Of a DNA stretch of 21,480 nt, positions 8,808 through 18,300 are shown one piece after another (the first letter of the stretch is position 1; every line of letters begins with the position of its first letter). The position numbers and the translations under genes were made by a program. Below the pieces are notes generated by a model. It made no database searches, was not told where the DNA came from, and saw nothing but the letters and a program-made list of their open reading frames with translations. The stretch spans positions 159,288 to 180,767 of the forward strand of contig NPFB01000006.1 of NCBI GenBank assembly GCA_014084085.1, given 5' to 3'. The stretch is from Hondaea fermentalgiana. Taxonomy: Eukaryota > Sar > Bigyra > Thraustochytrida > Thraustochytriidae.

Positions 8808-10652
8808 TTAGCTGATTGCACAAGCTTTCTGCGGCGAAGCGGCCGATTTTGCCGGTTGCGATGCTTCGTTCTGTAATGAGTCAGACGGTTCCTCATTTGC
8901 ATCACAATGAGCATACGCGTCTTCCGAAACTCGTCCCGATGCAACTGGGGACGCACATGGCGATGCCACTGCATTCGTCGACTTTTCTACCTCTTGATTT
9001 TGCTCAGTGTCAGATTCCTGCACACCATCTCTTGCTTCCATGGCCGCTCGTGCTTCGGACTCGAGGAAAAGTGGACAGGCCTCCACATCCATTGTTTCGC
9101 TCTCGCCACCCTCAAGGGTGATCTCGACGCGCGTCGCAAAAGGAGGCGAGGCCTCCCAGGCACCGTCACGAAAGAGAGACTCTGTGACACGAGCAGCACG
9201 CTCCAGCCACGCGAGAACTTCTTCATTCATGGTGACAGGCGATCCATCCTTGAAATGGAGAAAGACTGGAAAGCGTTGTTTGCCGAGCGTCGGCGCTTCT
9301 TCGGCCGATACCACCGCAAAGCCTTCCTTGTCGATACTGTCGAGGTCATCGAATGGAAGAAGTGTCGCGTCCTCAAAGAGAATTGTGGCCTCTTTGCCAA
9401 GCCAGTACTTGCGCCCCCGCGCGCGGCCTGCTTCGAATTCGTCTAATGCAATTGCAAATTTGCGCACAGCCGGCCAATGGCTGCGCAAGGCGTTTGCATC
9501 CGCATAGACGAGTTCTTTGCCCGTGCGAAGGTCCATCTTGCGCGGTTTGGTCCGCTTCAGCGCATGCCCCAAGTCCTTCTCGCTTTGGCCGGTAAACGCG
9601 CATCGTGGCTCTTCCGGTCTTGTGTATAACTTTTCGCCTTCTGGGACGAGACGCGCTTCTGCGTCGAGCTTTGAAAAGAAAAGTGCCAAGCCGAAGGTTC
9701 CACCACCATCTCGACCCAACACAGAAAGATATGCATTCCCGTTACTCGCGAGCGGGTCCTTGCTTACACTGAGCTTGAACAGGCGCCGTTCATGCCACGC
9801 TTTCCATGGAGCAGCGCGCGCAAGATCGGCTGCCGCAGCATACACGGATCGCAAAGTAGATATGCCAGTTTTTGATGGAAGAGATGCAAGAAGCCCTGGG
9901 TTTTCGCTCGTCGGGCCGATCGAGGCAATGTCCTTTTGCACCAGCAATGTGCTGAATTTGGCGACGACCTCGTCGAGGCCTTCCGACTCTGAAAGCTGGC
10001 TTGTCTCGATGCCGAGCGATTCAAGGCCTCGATAGAGCGCACCAGCAAGAGCTACATCAGCAAAGGTGACTGCCTTGGGCCTACGCTGTGCTCCCGCGGT
10101 AGGGTTCAGGAAAGCGCGAGCCAAAAGTTGGAAAACTTGGGGTCCTTGCGGAGGACGCTCCGGTGGGTCGCACAAATGTTGGGCCAAGAGACGCCCCTCC
10201 GGATAGAGGCATGAAATCGTCACTGCAAAGGGTCGGCAAGGCCGCGGCTCTCCCGTTTCGCTCACGATTTCGCTGGATGCGCTCCACACGCGCAGCTTGC
10301 GCACGACAACCTGCCATATCTCGGACTTGCCTTGGTCTAAACTGCGAATACGCTTCCTCGTGGCCTCTTCAAGAAGCTCTGTTGCAAGGTTGTTCTCCAG
10401 AATGTCGAGCTTGCCATCGCCAAAGTCAAAGTGAGTAGCATGCTGTTGCGCCGGTCTTGCGCCATCCTTTGGCAACGTTTTCGAGGTCGATGTAGCTGTT
10501 GCGCGCGCGAGATCGCCCTCGCCTTTGGCCTCTTCGCGTTCGTCCGAGTCCGAGTCCGAGTCCAGGTTGTCCCACTTGCCGTAGGTGTCAACGCCCCAGG
10601 CCCGCTGCTTCCCGGCCTCGGGCGTGCTGGGTGCCATCTCCTGCGACGCCAT
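8808..10652 (-). CDS. Uncharacterised protein with a DUF6930/DUF7309-like region
   Basis: One uninterrupted frame of 614 residues from the ATG at 10652 to a TAA at 8810-8808; a second ATG is only five codons in. The N-terminus has a YGKWDNLDSDSDSDE segment (24-38), an acidic-Ser stretch resembling casein kinase 2 sites. Residues about 170-240 (P-x-A-V-x-F-A-D-V-x-L-A-x-x-L) and 266-326 (an LRSVYAAAADL helix, then APWKAWHERRLF and a FGLALFF strand) resemble the DUF6930/DUF7309 families, which I know mainly from bacteria; this is recalled similarity, not a search. Residues 350-490 are globular but unrecognised. The tail (540-614) is acidic, Ser-rich and probably disordered. No signal peptide or membrane segment is visible, so a soluble intracellular protein is likely. 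It is divergent from the kinase gene. The function is unknown. Confidence 0.82.
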   Translation of the reverse strand: MASQEMAPSTPEAGKQRAWGVDTYGKWDNLDSDSDSDEREEAKGEGDLARATATSTSKTLPKDGARPAQQHATHFDFGDGKLDILENNLATELLEEATRKRIRSLDQGKSEIWQVVVRKLRVWSASSEIVSETGEPRPCRPFAVTISCLYPEGRLLAQHLCDPPERPPQGPQVFQLLARAFLNPTAGAQRRPKAVTFADVALAGALYRGLESLGIETSQLSESEGLDEVVAKFSTLLVQKDIASIGPTSENPGLLASLPSKTGISTLRSVYAAAADLARAAPWKAWHERRLFKLSVSKDPLASNGNAYLSVLGRDGGGTFGLALFFSKLDAEARLVPEGEKLYTRPEEPRCAFTGQSEKDLGHALKRTKPRKMDLRTGKELVYADANALRSHWPAVRKFAIALDEFEAGRARGRKYWLGKEATILFEDATLLPFDDLDSIDKEGFAVVSAEEAPTLGKQRFPVFLHFKDGSPVTMNEEVLAWLERAARVTESLFRDGAWEASPPFATRVEITLEGGESETMDVEACPLFLESEARAAMEARDGVQESDTEQNQEVEKSTNAVASPCASPVASGRVSEDAYAHCDANEEPSDSLQNEASQPAKSAASPQKACAIS

Positions 10653-10728
10653 GTTGTCTCGCTCCGCCGGCGCCTTGGGCCCAGGAGAAGGATCAAGACC
10701 CCGACGGGTCGCGTGTCCGCTCGTCTAC

Positions 10729-10757
10729 TCGCTCGCTCGCTCGCTCGCTTGCTCGCT
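10729..10757 (-). repeat. GCTC/GAGC array in the leader of the DUF-like gene
   Basis: About seven GCTC-type units with one GCTT variant, 77-105 bases upstream of the ATG at 10652. It shares 21 bases with 8218-8238 and a 16-base word (GCTCGCTCGCTTGCTC) with 21290-21305. Confidence 0.85.
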
Positions 10758-10971
10758 ATTTTTCGTCCCAGAACTGCTCACCAGCGACGGTCGCGCTTTC
10801 CGCTTAGACGAAGGACCTGGAAGAACAAAGTGGCCCAACGGTTCTCTCTTGAGAACGTCCGCCTTGCAGAGTGCAGTCAGTGCCTCGAGTCACATCACGA
10901 CATCAAGTCACAAGTATATCCCCGTGACCACTTCGTGCTGGCAGGAAAATCCTCGTTGAGCTCGCGGACGT

Positions 10972-10990
10972 TGGATCCCAGAGGGATCCA
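10972..10990. repeat. Perfect inverted repeat, 8-bp arms and 3-base loop
   Basis: TGGATCCC at 10972-10979 is followed by AGA and then its exact complement GGGATCCA at 10983-10990. It could be a protein-binding site or a small hairpin in the divergent promoter region. One copy was noticed in the window. Confidence 0.5.
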
Positions 10991-11752
10991 CCTCGTGACC
11001 TCTCACGCTGCCCTCGTCGAGTTGGGGAAGTTCGCGTTTGCGTTGGGCTTCGTCGCCACCCACGACATGTTCAATCGTCGTACATGGCCCAGCGAGGCAA
11101 GGCCAGGCCGCCAGCGACGGGATGCTCGCGGCCGTGAACTCGCTCCCGAGAGAGAAGTTTGCGGCCTCGCATGCCAGTCCACGCGAGCCAGGCAGCCCTC
11201 GCTCCGTACCGGGCCTCGCCGGAGGTCGAGCGAGACGGCCTCTGCGTCTCTGGTCAAGACAAGACAAGAAAGGGGATGACAAGCCCTGGCGCAAAGCACA
11301 CTATAGAGTACCTACCGTCCCATACCCGGTCCGTGGCGCGAGCTCGCGCCAGCAGATGCGCCAACATCGAGACGCGCCGCGACGCGGAGGAGAGGAGGCG
11401 CAGCGCTCTGGCGCGCGCGGCCGCGACAGTAGCAGCGGCTGCAGCAGCAGCAGACCGCAACGCGACGCGACGACGTCGCAGAGAGAGAGAGCGTGTGTAC
11501 GCGCCCCTAAAGAGGCGGCACGTGCACGCGAGCTCGGTGCCCATAAACACGCAACCTGGACGCGAGGAAGACCTCGGCCTGCGAGGCTCGCAGGAGGACA
11601 AGGACGACAGCGCGCTCGAGGTGAAGCGGGAGCAGAAGCAGAAGCAGGAGCGCGTTGAGCAAAAGCTCAACAAGGTCAGCCCGCGACGCTGAGAACAATC
11701 GTTGTGAGCACGCAAGCTAGGAAGGACGAGAGACCTTTGCACGCGGGCGGCC

Positions 11753-13957
11753 ATGCGGAGGTCGTGGCTGCCGGCGTGGCAGCGGCGGTCCGTCAAGGTC
11801 CAGCGCGAAGCGCAGCGAAAGCAAGCCGAGCGCGAGGAGCGCCAGCGCCGAGAACGTCAAGACGAGGCCGACGCTGAGCACGGCGCAAAAATTCACGAAC
11901 AACACCCCAGCGAGAACGACGACGAGAACGACGAGAACGACGCGGCGAACGTGCCGCACAGGAGGCGCGAGGCGGGCGCAGCTCGTGAGCACGAGGCCGA
12001 GGCAAGAACCGAAGGGACTGTCGCATCGAGCAATAAGCCGCGTACAATCTACGATGATTACAGCATCCGCAGCGAGGTGGGCAAGGGCGGCTACTCGCGC
12101 GTGTACAGAGCGGTGCAGCGATCGACCGGAAACACCGTCGCGATCAAGGTCATGGCCGTAGAGGATTTTGATCTCGAGATGCACGATATTGTAGAGAACG
12201 AGATCTACATTATGGAACGCATTTGCGAAGACATGCCCGAGCTGGACTCTAGTTTTGTGCAAATAATCGAGGTTGTACGCGAGCGCGAGCGCATCTGCAT
12301 CGTCATGGAATTTCTCGAGGGTGGGGAGCTCTTTGATCGAATTGTACAGCGCAAACACTATACGGAACGCGACGCTCGCACCATCATGAGTAGAGTCACG
12401 CGCACGGTCCGGGCGTTGCACGCGCAAGGCATCATCCATCGCGACCTCAAACCCGAAAACCTCGTCTTTCAGACCAAGGACGATAGCGCCAATCTCAAAC
12501 TCATGGACTTTGGTCTAGCGCTAGAACTCGGCAGCCGTGACCCGCATCGAAGCCTCGAGTACGTTGGCACGCTGGGCTACGTGGCGCCTGAGATTCTCAT
12601 TTGCAAAGAGTACGAGCCCGCTTGTGACGTCTTCTCTCTTGGTGTCATTCTGTTTATCCTGCTTGTCGGCAGACAGCCCTTTCGGGGTCGCAATGCCGCA
12701 GAACAGATTAATGCAACAAAGACGGGCGCCTTTAGCCTGCATGGCCCGCATTGGGACAGCGTCTCAGACTCGGCCAAGGATCTCGTCGAGCGCATGCTCG
12801 ACGTCGACCCCTCCACGCGCATCACTCTCGACGAGGCGGTCCGTCATCCATGGATGTACACGTCAAGCATCTCTGCGGCTACACGGCAGCTTGCCGGGAC
12901 TCTGGTGGACTTGCGCAAATTCAACGATCGTCGCAAGATTGGGGTTGTCGCACAGCACATTATGAGTCAGACAACGGATGACATGCGTCTGGCCCTCATG
13001 GGCTTGTTGGAAAACACAGCGCACGCGTCGGGGCTCACAGCCAAGGAACTCATGCGTATTCTAAGGGCATTGCAGCCCATGCGCTGGCGCGGCAGCTTGA
13101 CACGTGACGAGTTCGTCAGTCTCATGCGGGGTGTCGGCCTTGGATCGCTGCCTGCTGGCGAGATCTTTGACGTTCTCCTGGCTCGCAGCGGTACGACAAA
13201 CGTTGGCGGTCGCGTCTATTCTGCCACCGCGCTCCGCAGGGAGCCCGACACCAACGATGCCCAAGTATCCGAGACGCAGCAGACACTCGATCCGGACGAC
13301 GACGCCTCGCATAGCCCCTTTGAGGAGGCCATGGCAGAGCCAATGGTGCAGATTGACGAAATTGTCGTTGGACTTTCCGTCATCGCCGTCAAAGGTGCAC
13401 GCGAGCGAGTTCTCCAGAGTGTCTTCAACTTCATGGCCGATGGTCGCGATGCCTCGCCGGGATCTCTGTCCGCGAAAGGTTATGCCAAGGTGCTTCGACT
13501 TATTGCGAGCTACGAGAGTATCAACAGCCGTCAGGCCAAGAACATGCTGGCCAGCGATCTCGCCACTGTGTTTAGTGACGAGGCAAGGACCCCGTCACGA
13601 GACAACATTGACCCCGAGGTCGCTGCAGGTGCCTCATCTGCTGACCATGATGCTGATTCTATGGGCGAGATCACTTTCGAGGATTTTCGACGGGGTGTCT
13701 TGTCCATTGGAAACGACGTCTTGACGAGCTTTTTCACGTGGCGTGGCCTTGTGCGTACCGTCAAGAGCCTCGACCCTCTGGCCACGCGGTCTGGGCAGGC
13801 TTCTGTCAAACGCATCACCTCCTATTGGACTAGAATAACGAGCATGACCAGGGACAATCCCGCCGCACTGGCGGATGCGCGCCGACATGGAGATGTTGAT
13901 GTCGATCATGCTGCATCCGACGACGATGACGATCCAGATGAGGAGGACCGCAACTGA
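11753..13957 (+). CDS. CDPK/CaMK-like Ser/Thr protein kinase with degenerate EF-hands
   Basis: The frame is 734 residues. In-frame stops at 11690 and 11705 leave the ATG at 11753 as the first. Residues 1-95 are charged and probably disordered or coiled. The kinase domain spans about 103-368 with all catalytic parts: Gly loop GKGGYS (110-115), VAIK with Lys132, Glu150 in helix C, HRDLKPEN (Asp231), DFG (252-254) and APE (278-280). The sequence is of the CaMK type, so phosphorylation of Ser/Thr is expected. A CDPK-like junction (LRKFNDRRKIG) follows at about 387-397, then a neuronal-calcium-sensor-like region to about 660 that includes IVVGLSVIAVKG. Its EF-hand loops are eroded: loop 1 lacks the acidic ligands, loop 2 is interrupted by about 50 residues, loop 3 carries an insertion, and only loop 4 (633-644, DADSMGEITFED) is near consensus. 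The C-terminus is acidic. Calcium control may be weak or lost. No N-terminal Gly for myristoylation. Confidence 0.9.
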   Translation: MRRSWLPAWQRRSVKVQREAQRKQAEREERQRRERQDEADAEHGAKIHEQHPSENDDENDENDAANVPHRRREAGAAREHEAEARTEGTVASSNKPRTIYDDYSIRSEVGKGGYSRVYRAVQRSTGNTVAIKVMAVEDFDLEMHDIVENEIYIMERICEDMPELDSSFVQIIEVVRERERICIVMEFLEGGELFDRIVQRKHYTERDARTIMSRVTRTVRALHAQGIIHRDLKPENLVFQTKDDSANLKLMDFGLALELGSRDPHRSLEYVGTLGYVAPEILICKEYEPACDVFSLGVILFILLVGRQPFRGRNAAEQINATKTGAFSLHGPHWDSVSDSAKDLVERMLDVDPSTRITLDEAVRHPWMYTSSISAATRQLAGTLVDLRKFNDRRKIGVVAQHIMSQTTDDMRLALMGLLENTAHASGLTAKELMRILRALQPMRWRGSLTRDEFVSLMRGVGLGSLPAGEIFDVLLARSGTTNVGGRVYSATALRREPDTNDAQVSETQQTLDPDDDASHSPFEEAMAEPMVQIDEIVVGLSVIAVKGARERVLQSVFNFMADGRDASPGSLSAKGYAKVLRLIASYESINSRQAKNMLASDLATVFSDEARTPSRDNIDPEVAAGASSADHDADSMGEITFEDFRRGVLSIGNDVLTSFFTWRGLVRTVKSLDPLATRSGQASVKRITSYWTRITSMTRDNPAALADARRHGDVDVDHAASDDDDDPDEEDRN

Positions 13958-14103
13958 TCTGATCCTCTATTGCAATTGAAAAAAATGAGCAGGCAAGAAA
14001 GCAAGTGAGCAAGTGAGCTGACCAAAAAATCTCTATGCTGACCATTATTATCATCACTCGATCAACCTACTAACTTGACTATCATCTATCTTCCTTCCTC
14101 TCG

Positions 14104-14104
14104 T

Positions 14105-14156
<52 letters not shown>

Positions 14157-14158
14157 TC
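14104..14158 (+). repeat. TTTC microsatellite
   Basis: About 13 uninterrupted TTTC units, some 150 bases after the kinase stop codon. It is likely length-variable. Confidence 0.95.
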
Positions 14159-14430
14159 ATGATTGTCCTTCACCATCTTTCGCGCCCTTACTACATCAAT
14201 CCATACATCGTCCCTCGCCATGTTCGCACGGTCAATCGACAGTATACCCCGCAGCCAGCACCACCTTCGCAGTTCGTTGTTCTTCGAAGCACCCTCTTGG
14301 TGCATAGCATGACATGCCCCTTTATTACGCCATCCGAGTCCAGCCGCAACGCCATCCATTCATCCATCGACTTTACGATCCTCGCCAAGCTGTGTGAGTT
14401 CCCCATCCTTATTCGTGCCAGTGCTCATCC

Positions 14431-14500
14431 TTCCCTTCCCTTCCCTTCCCTTCCCTTCCCTTCCCTTCCCTTCCCTTCCCTTGCCTTGCCTTGCCTTCCC
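14431..14500 (+). repeat. TTCCC pentanucleotide repeat with a TTGCC variant block
   Basis: Ten perfect TTCCC units at 14431-14480 are followed by three TTGCC units at 14481-14495 and one more TTCCC. The block of identical variants suggests expansion of a mutated unit. Confidence 0.95.
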
Positions 14501-14715
14501 TCCCTGCTCCTGCGCCGCGCTGGCTCGAGTCGCAGTCGTGCGACATTTGCGCGGGCGATTTTGTCGTAATCGCTCTTGAGCCCGGGCCTAGTGCGCGGTG
14601 TTGCACGTTACCAGCAGTACACATGTTGCCGAAACGGCACGCGCCGGACCTCCCGACCGCCGTCAGGGACGGGAAGGTATTTACATTGCTATTCCACTGG
14701 CCATGGTGGAGGAGC

Positions 14716-14765
14716 ATTCCATTCTATTCCATTCCATTCCATTCCATTCCATTCCATTCCATTCC
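14716..14765 (+). repeat. ATTCC pentanucleotide repeat
   Basis: Ten ATTCC units, the second being ATTCT. The unit is the same as in animal satellite DNA, but the array is only 50 bases and sits in a unique intergenic region, so I read it as a local microsatellite. Confidence 0.95.
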
Positions 14766-14802
14766 ATAGCGACGATCTCGCTTCAGTCGTCCGCCCTCAC
14801 CC

Positions 14803-14822
14803 TGGTGGTGGTGGTGGTGGTG
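14803..14822 (+). repeat. GGT trinucleotide repeat
   Basis: Six to seven GGT/TGG units in non-coding DNA, about 540 bases before the transporter start. Confidence 0.85.
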
Positions 14823-15280
14823 GCGGTGCAGAAGGTATCAGTCTCGACCTCGTCGATAGCCCGTCCCGTGCGCCAGACGAGGCCGGAAACGTCCCACGCG
14901 CACATGACGGTTTCGGCGTACGGCTGCGCGAGCGTACGACACGACGCTCGCACGGCAGCGCCGCGAGGAAGCTGTCAGATCTTGACGATGCTGGTGATGC
15001 TGTTCCCCCCGACGATGACGATGATGGCAGCGGTCGAAGGTCGAGGGAGAGGAAAGTATACTCCCTCTCTCGCGCGGACGGCCCGTTGAAAGTGGAGGGC
15101 GTGACGAAGGTGCCTGCACACACTGCGAGCGAGAGGCGCGGCACGTGCGGGCAGCGACAACGCGCGCCGCGGCGCTGTCGCAAAGCCTGCAAGCAAAACC
15201 CCTTCGCGGCGAGGCGGCGGCGGAGGCCGGCGGGCAGACCACCAACCGCGCGGAGGACGAGCGGAGCGGGGAGAGAACAG

Positions 15281-15305
15281 AAGAGAAGAGAAGAGAAGAG
15301 AAGAG
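15281..15305 (+). repeat. AAGAG pentanucleotide repeat in the transporter leader
   Basis: Five perfect AAGAG units end 51 bases before the ATG at 15357, inside a purine-only tract. Such a tract probably lies in the 5' UTR or core promoter, where length changes could affect expression. Confidence 0.9.
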
Positions 15306-15356
15306 GAGGGCGGAGAGGAAAGGACGGAGAAGTGACCAAGGACGACGGCACGCAAG

Positions 15357-18300
15357 ATGGGCAAGGTCAAGAAGAACTCGCTCGTGCCGGCGTCGGCGCT
15401 CCCGGGCGAGGGGGAGGATCTCGAAAGCCGCAAGCAAGAAGAAGAGGAAGAGGACGAGGACCAGGACGAAACGACGATCGACGTGCAAACAGAGAACAGC
15501 GGGGGAAAGAATGAAAACGAGGACGACGACGACGATGAAAAAAACTACGGCGTCGTGAGCTGCGTCAAGTTCTTCCGGTACGCCGATTCCAAAGACTATG
15601 TGCTCATCCTTTTGGGATTGATTGGTGGCGCTGGACTGGGTGTCGCTATGCCTCTCTTTGCCATCTTTCTGGGAGATCTCTTCAACGACTTCAATGCCGC
15701 CGGGGCCGACATCATGGCTGCTGGACGCAAGTATCTCATGTTCTTTGGTATCGTAGGTGCTAGTTCCTTTGTGGCCGGATTCCTGCAGATTGCATGCTTT
15801 ACCATGGCTTCCGAACGCATCACCCTGCGCATTCGCAGTTTGTACCTGAATGCTATCCTCAAGCAAGACATTACCTGGTTTGACAAAGCGTCCGCAAAGG
15901 GAGGGCTCAGCTCGAGCATTAGCGAGAACACTGTCGTGATTCGCGAGGGAATTCTCAAGCTTGGCGAGCTTAGCCAATTTGTCTGCATGTTTATCGGTGG
16001 CTTCGTCATGGGCTTTGTCCAATCGTGGCAGCTCACTCTCGTCATCGTGGCTGTCACCCCGCTCCTCGCCGCCTGTGGCTACGCCATGACGAAACTGCTC
16101 GCAGATGCCACTTCGGGCGGTCTCGGAGCATACGCCACAGCCGGAGGTATGGCCGAAGAAGCCTTTACTCTTATCCGCACAGTCACGAGCTACTCGAAAC
16201 AACGCTTCATGCTCAACCGCTACAACGCCGAGCTTAAAAAAGCCGAGGCCATTGGAATTCGTAAAGCCCACATTCAAGGTCTTACGCTGGGGGCTACTCT
16301 CATGATCATGTTCAGCGCGTATGGTCTCGCCTTCTGGTTTGGCTCGCGTCTCGTGCTCCAGGCGCGCGCCGATGCCGCCGAGGTTTTCCCGCCGAGCACT
16401 GCCGTCAATGCCGCATGTTACGTTGGCAACACGATTGACGCAGCCACTGCCATCAGTCTTTACTGCCAAACAAGTGACGTCGAGAATGATTTCACTTTTA
16501 ACGTTGCCGCGGATGTTTGCAACTGCCTGGCTTGCGCCTGTGGCTGCGCCGCCACCGGGGACTGTATTGACGGCGGTGGTGTTCTTGCCGCCTTCTTCGG
16601 CGTCCTCATTGGTGCCATGTCGCTCGGCCAGCTCGCCCCGGCATATAGCTCGTTGACGAATGGCCGAGCTGCGGCAGCGCGCATTTACGACATTATCGAG
16701 CGCGAGCCGGAAATCGATGCCACCGGAGACTCCGGAGAGATCCCCGATGAAATCGAAGGCGCACTCGCTCTGGAAGATGTGCACTTTCACTACCCCTCGC
16801 GGCCGGATGTCAAGGTCTTTCGAGGTATCAATCTCAAATTCGCCCCGGGAACGACCACGGCACTGGTGGGTGGCTCTGGTTGCGGCAAAAGTACCGTCAC
16901 GCAGCTTTTGATGCGCTTCTATGATCCCACGCAGGGACGTGTCACCCTCGACGGCGCCGACATCCGCGATCTGAACTTGGCGTGGCTTCGCAACACGATT
17001 GGGCTCGTGTCGCAAGAGCCCATTCTTTTCGCAACGAGCATCTATGCAAACATTGTCTATGGCGCTCCCGAAGGAGCGGAAGTCACACACGAGGAAGTCG
17101 TTGCTGCCACCAAGGCCGCCAACGCATATGACTTTATCATGGAGCTTACAGATGGATTCGACTCTTACGTTGGCGAAGGCGGCAGCACGCTCTCGGGAGG
17201 GCAAAAACAGCGCATCGCTATCGCCCGTGCTCTGGTTCGCAACCCCCAGCTTTTGATCCTCGACGAGGCGACCTCGGCGCTTGACTCGGAGTCCGAGCGT
17301 GTGGTGCAGGCCGCACTCGACGACTTGCTCGCATCGCAGCACAGAACCACAATCGTGATCGCTCATCGTTTGACGACTGTTCGTGACGCCGACAACATTA
17401 TTGTGATGGGCGAGGGCGAGGGCATGCTGGAGCAAGGTACACACGATCAGCTCGTAGCGAAGAAGGGACACTACTTTGCACTTCTTTCAGCCGCCAAGCG
17501 CTCGGAGCACCATGGCGATGAGGATGACGAAGAAGGCGACAGCTTTGACCAGGAGCTTGAGCATGATAACGAGGCAGACCGTTTGCATTCCGAATCGCGC
17601 ATCGGAAGCTCGAGTGTGGTGTCTACCAAGAGGGGCGGGGCTGACGCAGGAAATGAAAAGGAGGACGACGATGAACCATCCGTCTCCGTGCCGCTCCGTC
17701 GCATTCTTGCCTTTTCCGCACCGGAAAAACTGCTTTACATTCCGGCAGTTCTCGCGTCCGCGGCGAACGGTGCACTCATGCCCATGTTCAGTCTCGTCTT
17801 TGTGGAACTCGCCAACGTTTACTACTACCCTACATCGGCGCAGATCAAGGAGGAGGCAAGGACATATGCACTGTACTTTGTTGCCATTGCCGTCGCGTCG
17901 TTCGTGATGAACTACGTGCAGCTGTCTTTCTTTGGAATCATTTCCGAACGTATGACTCTCCGTATTCGATCGTCCCTCTTTGAGTCGATGCTCAAGCAGG
18001 ATATTGGCTTCTTTGACGCCAAGAAGAACTCTGTGGGCGCCCTCGCAGCCCGTCTTTCAACCGACGCTGCACTTGTCAAGGCCTCGCTTGCGGATCGTGC
18101 GGCCCTGACGGTGCAGAACCTCGTGACAATTGCCCTCACTTTTGCGTTGGCCTTTTCGTACACGTGGCGCCTCACTCTCGTCTTGCTGGCGCTCTTTCCA
18201 TTGCTCGTAATTGGAGGCGGACTCCAGTTCGCCGTCATGACCACGTTCGCGAAACAAGACGAAGCCGCACTTGCCGAGGCTGGACAAGTGCTGCAAGAGT

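Larger units (their letters stand above)
10653..11752. promoter_or_regulatory. Divergent intergenic region between the DUF-like and kinase genes
   Basis: This 1.1-kb spacer lies between two genes transcribed away from each other, so both promoters must be here. I see no clear TATA box. It holds the GCTC array at 10729-10757, inverted repeats at 10841-10856 (GTTCTC/GAGAAC, 4-base loop) and 10972-10990, and a purine-rich stretch at 11590-11670 before the kinase start. Several overlapping open frames are Arg/Ala-rich and not convincing as genes. Confidence 0.6.
13958..15356. other. Intergenic region between the kinase and ABC transporter genes, rich in microsatellites
   Basis: About 1.4 kb holding the kinase 3' end and the transporter promoter and leader. 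It carries five different microsatellites (TTTC, TTCCC, ATTCC, GGT and AAGAG, listed separately). The left half is pyrimidine-rich on the + strand and the last 100 bases before the transporter ATG are purine-rich. Open frames here mostly translate the repeats, and I call no gene. Confidence 0.65.

Noticed and set aside
10431..11692. Several long plus-strand frames (up to 282 codons) before the kinase gene
   Set aside because: They overlap one another and the 5' end of the DUF-like gene, consist mostly of Arg, Ala and Ser, and none is joined in frame to the kinase because stops lie at 11690 and 11705.
14716..14765. ATTCC array as contamination by human satellite II/III DNA
   Set aside because: It is a 50-base array inside a continuous protist-like region beside other local pentanucleotide repeats, so contamination is unlikely.
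14491..14769. A 92-codon plus-strand frame with a Cys-x2-Cys pair that looked like a small zinc protein
   Set aside because: Only one such pair is present, and the ends of the frame translate the TTCCC/TTGCC and ATTCC repeats. Chance is the simpler reading.
14838..17471. An 877-codon minus-strand open frame antisense to the first half of the ABC transporter and its leader
   Set aside because: The opposite strand encodes a transporter with every family motif intact. The antisense product is rich in His, Arg and Cys with no recognisable domain. Codon bias in GC-rich genes commonly leaves an antisense frame open.
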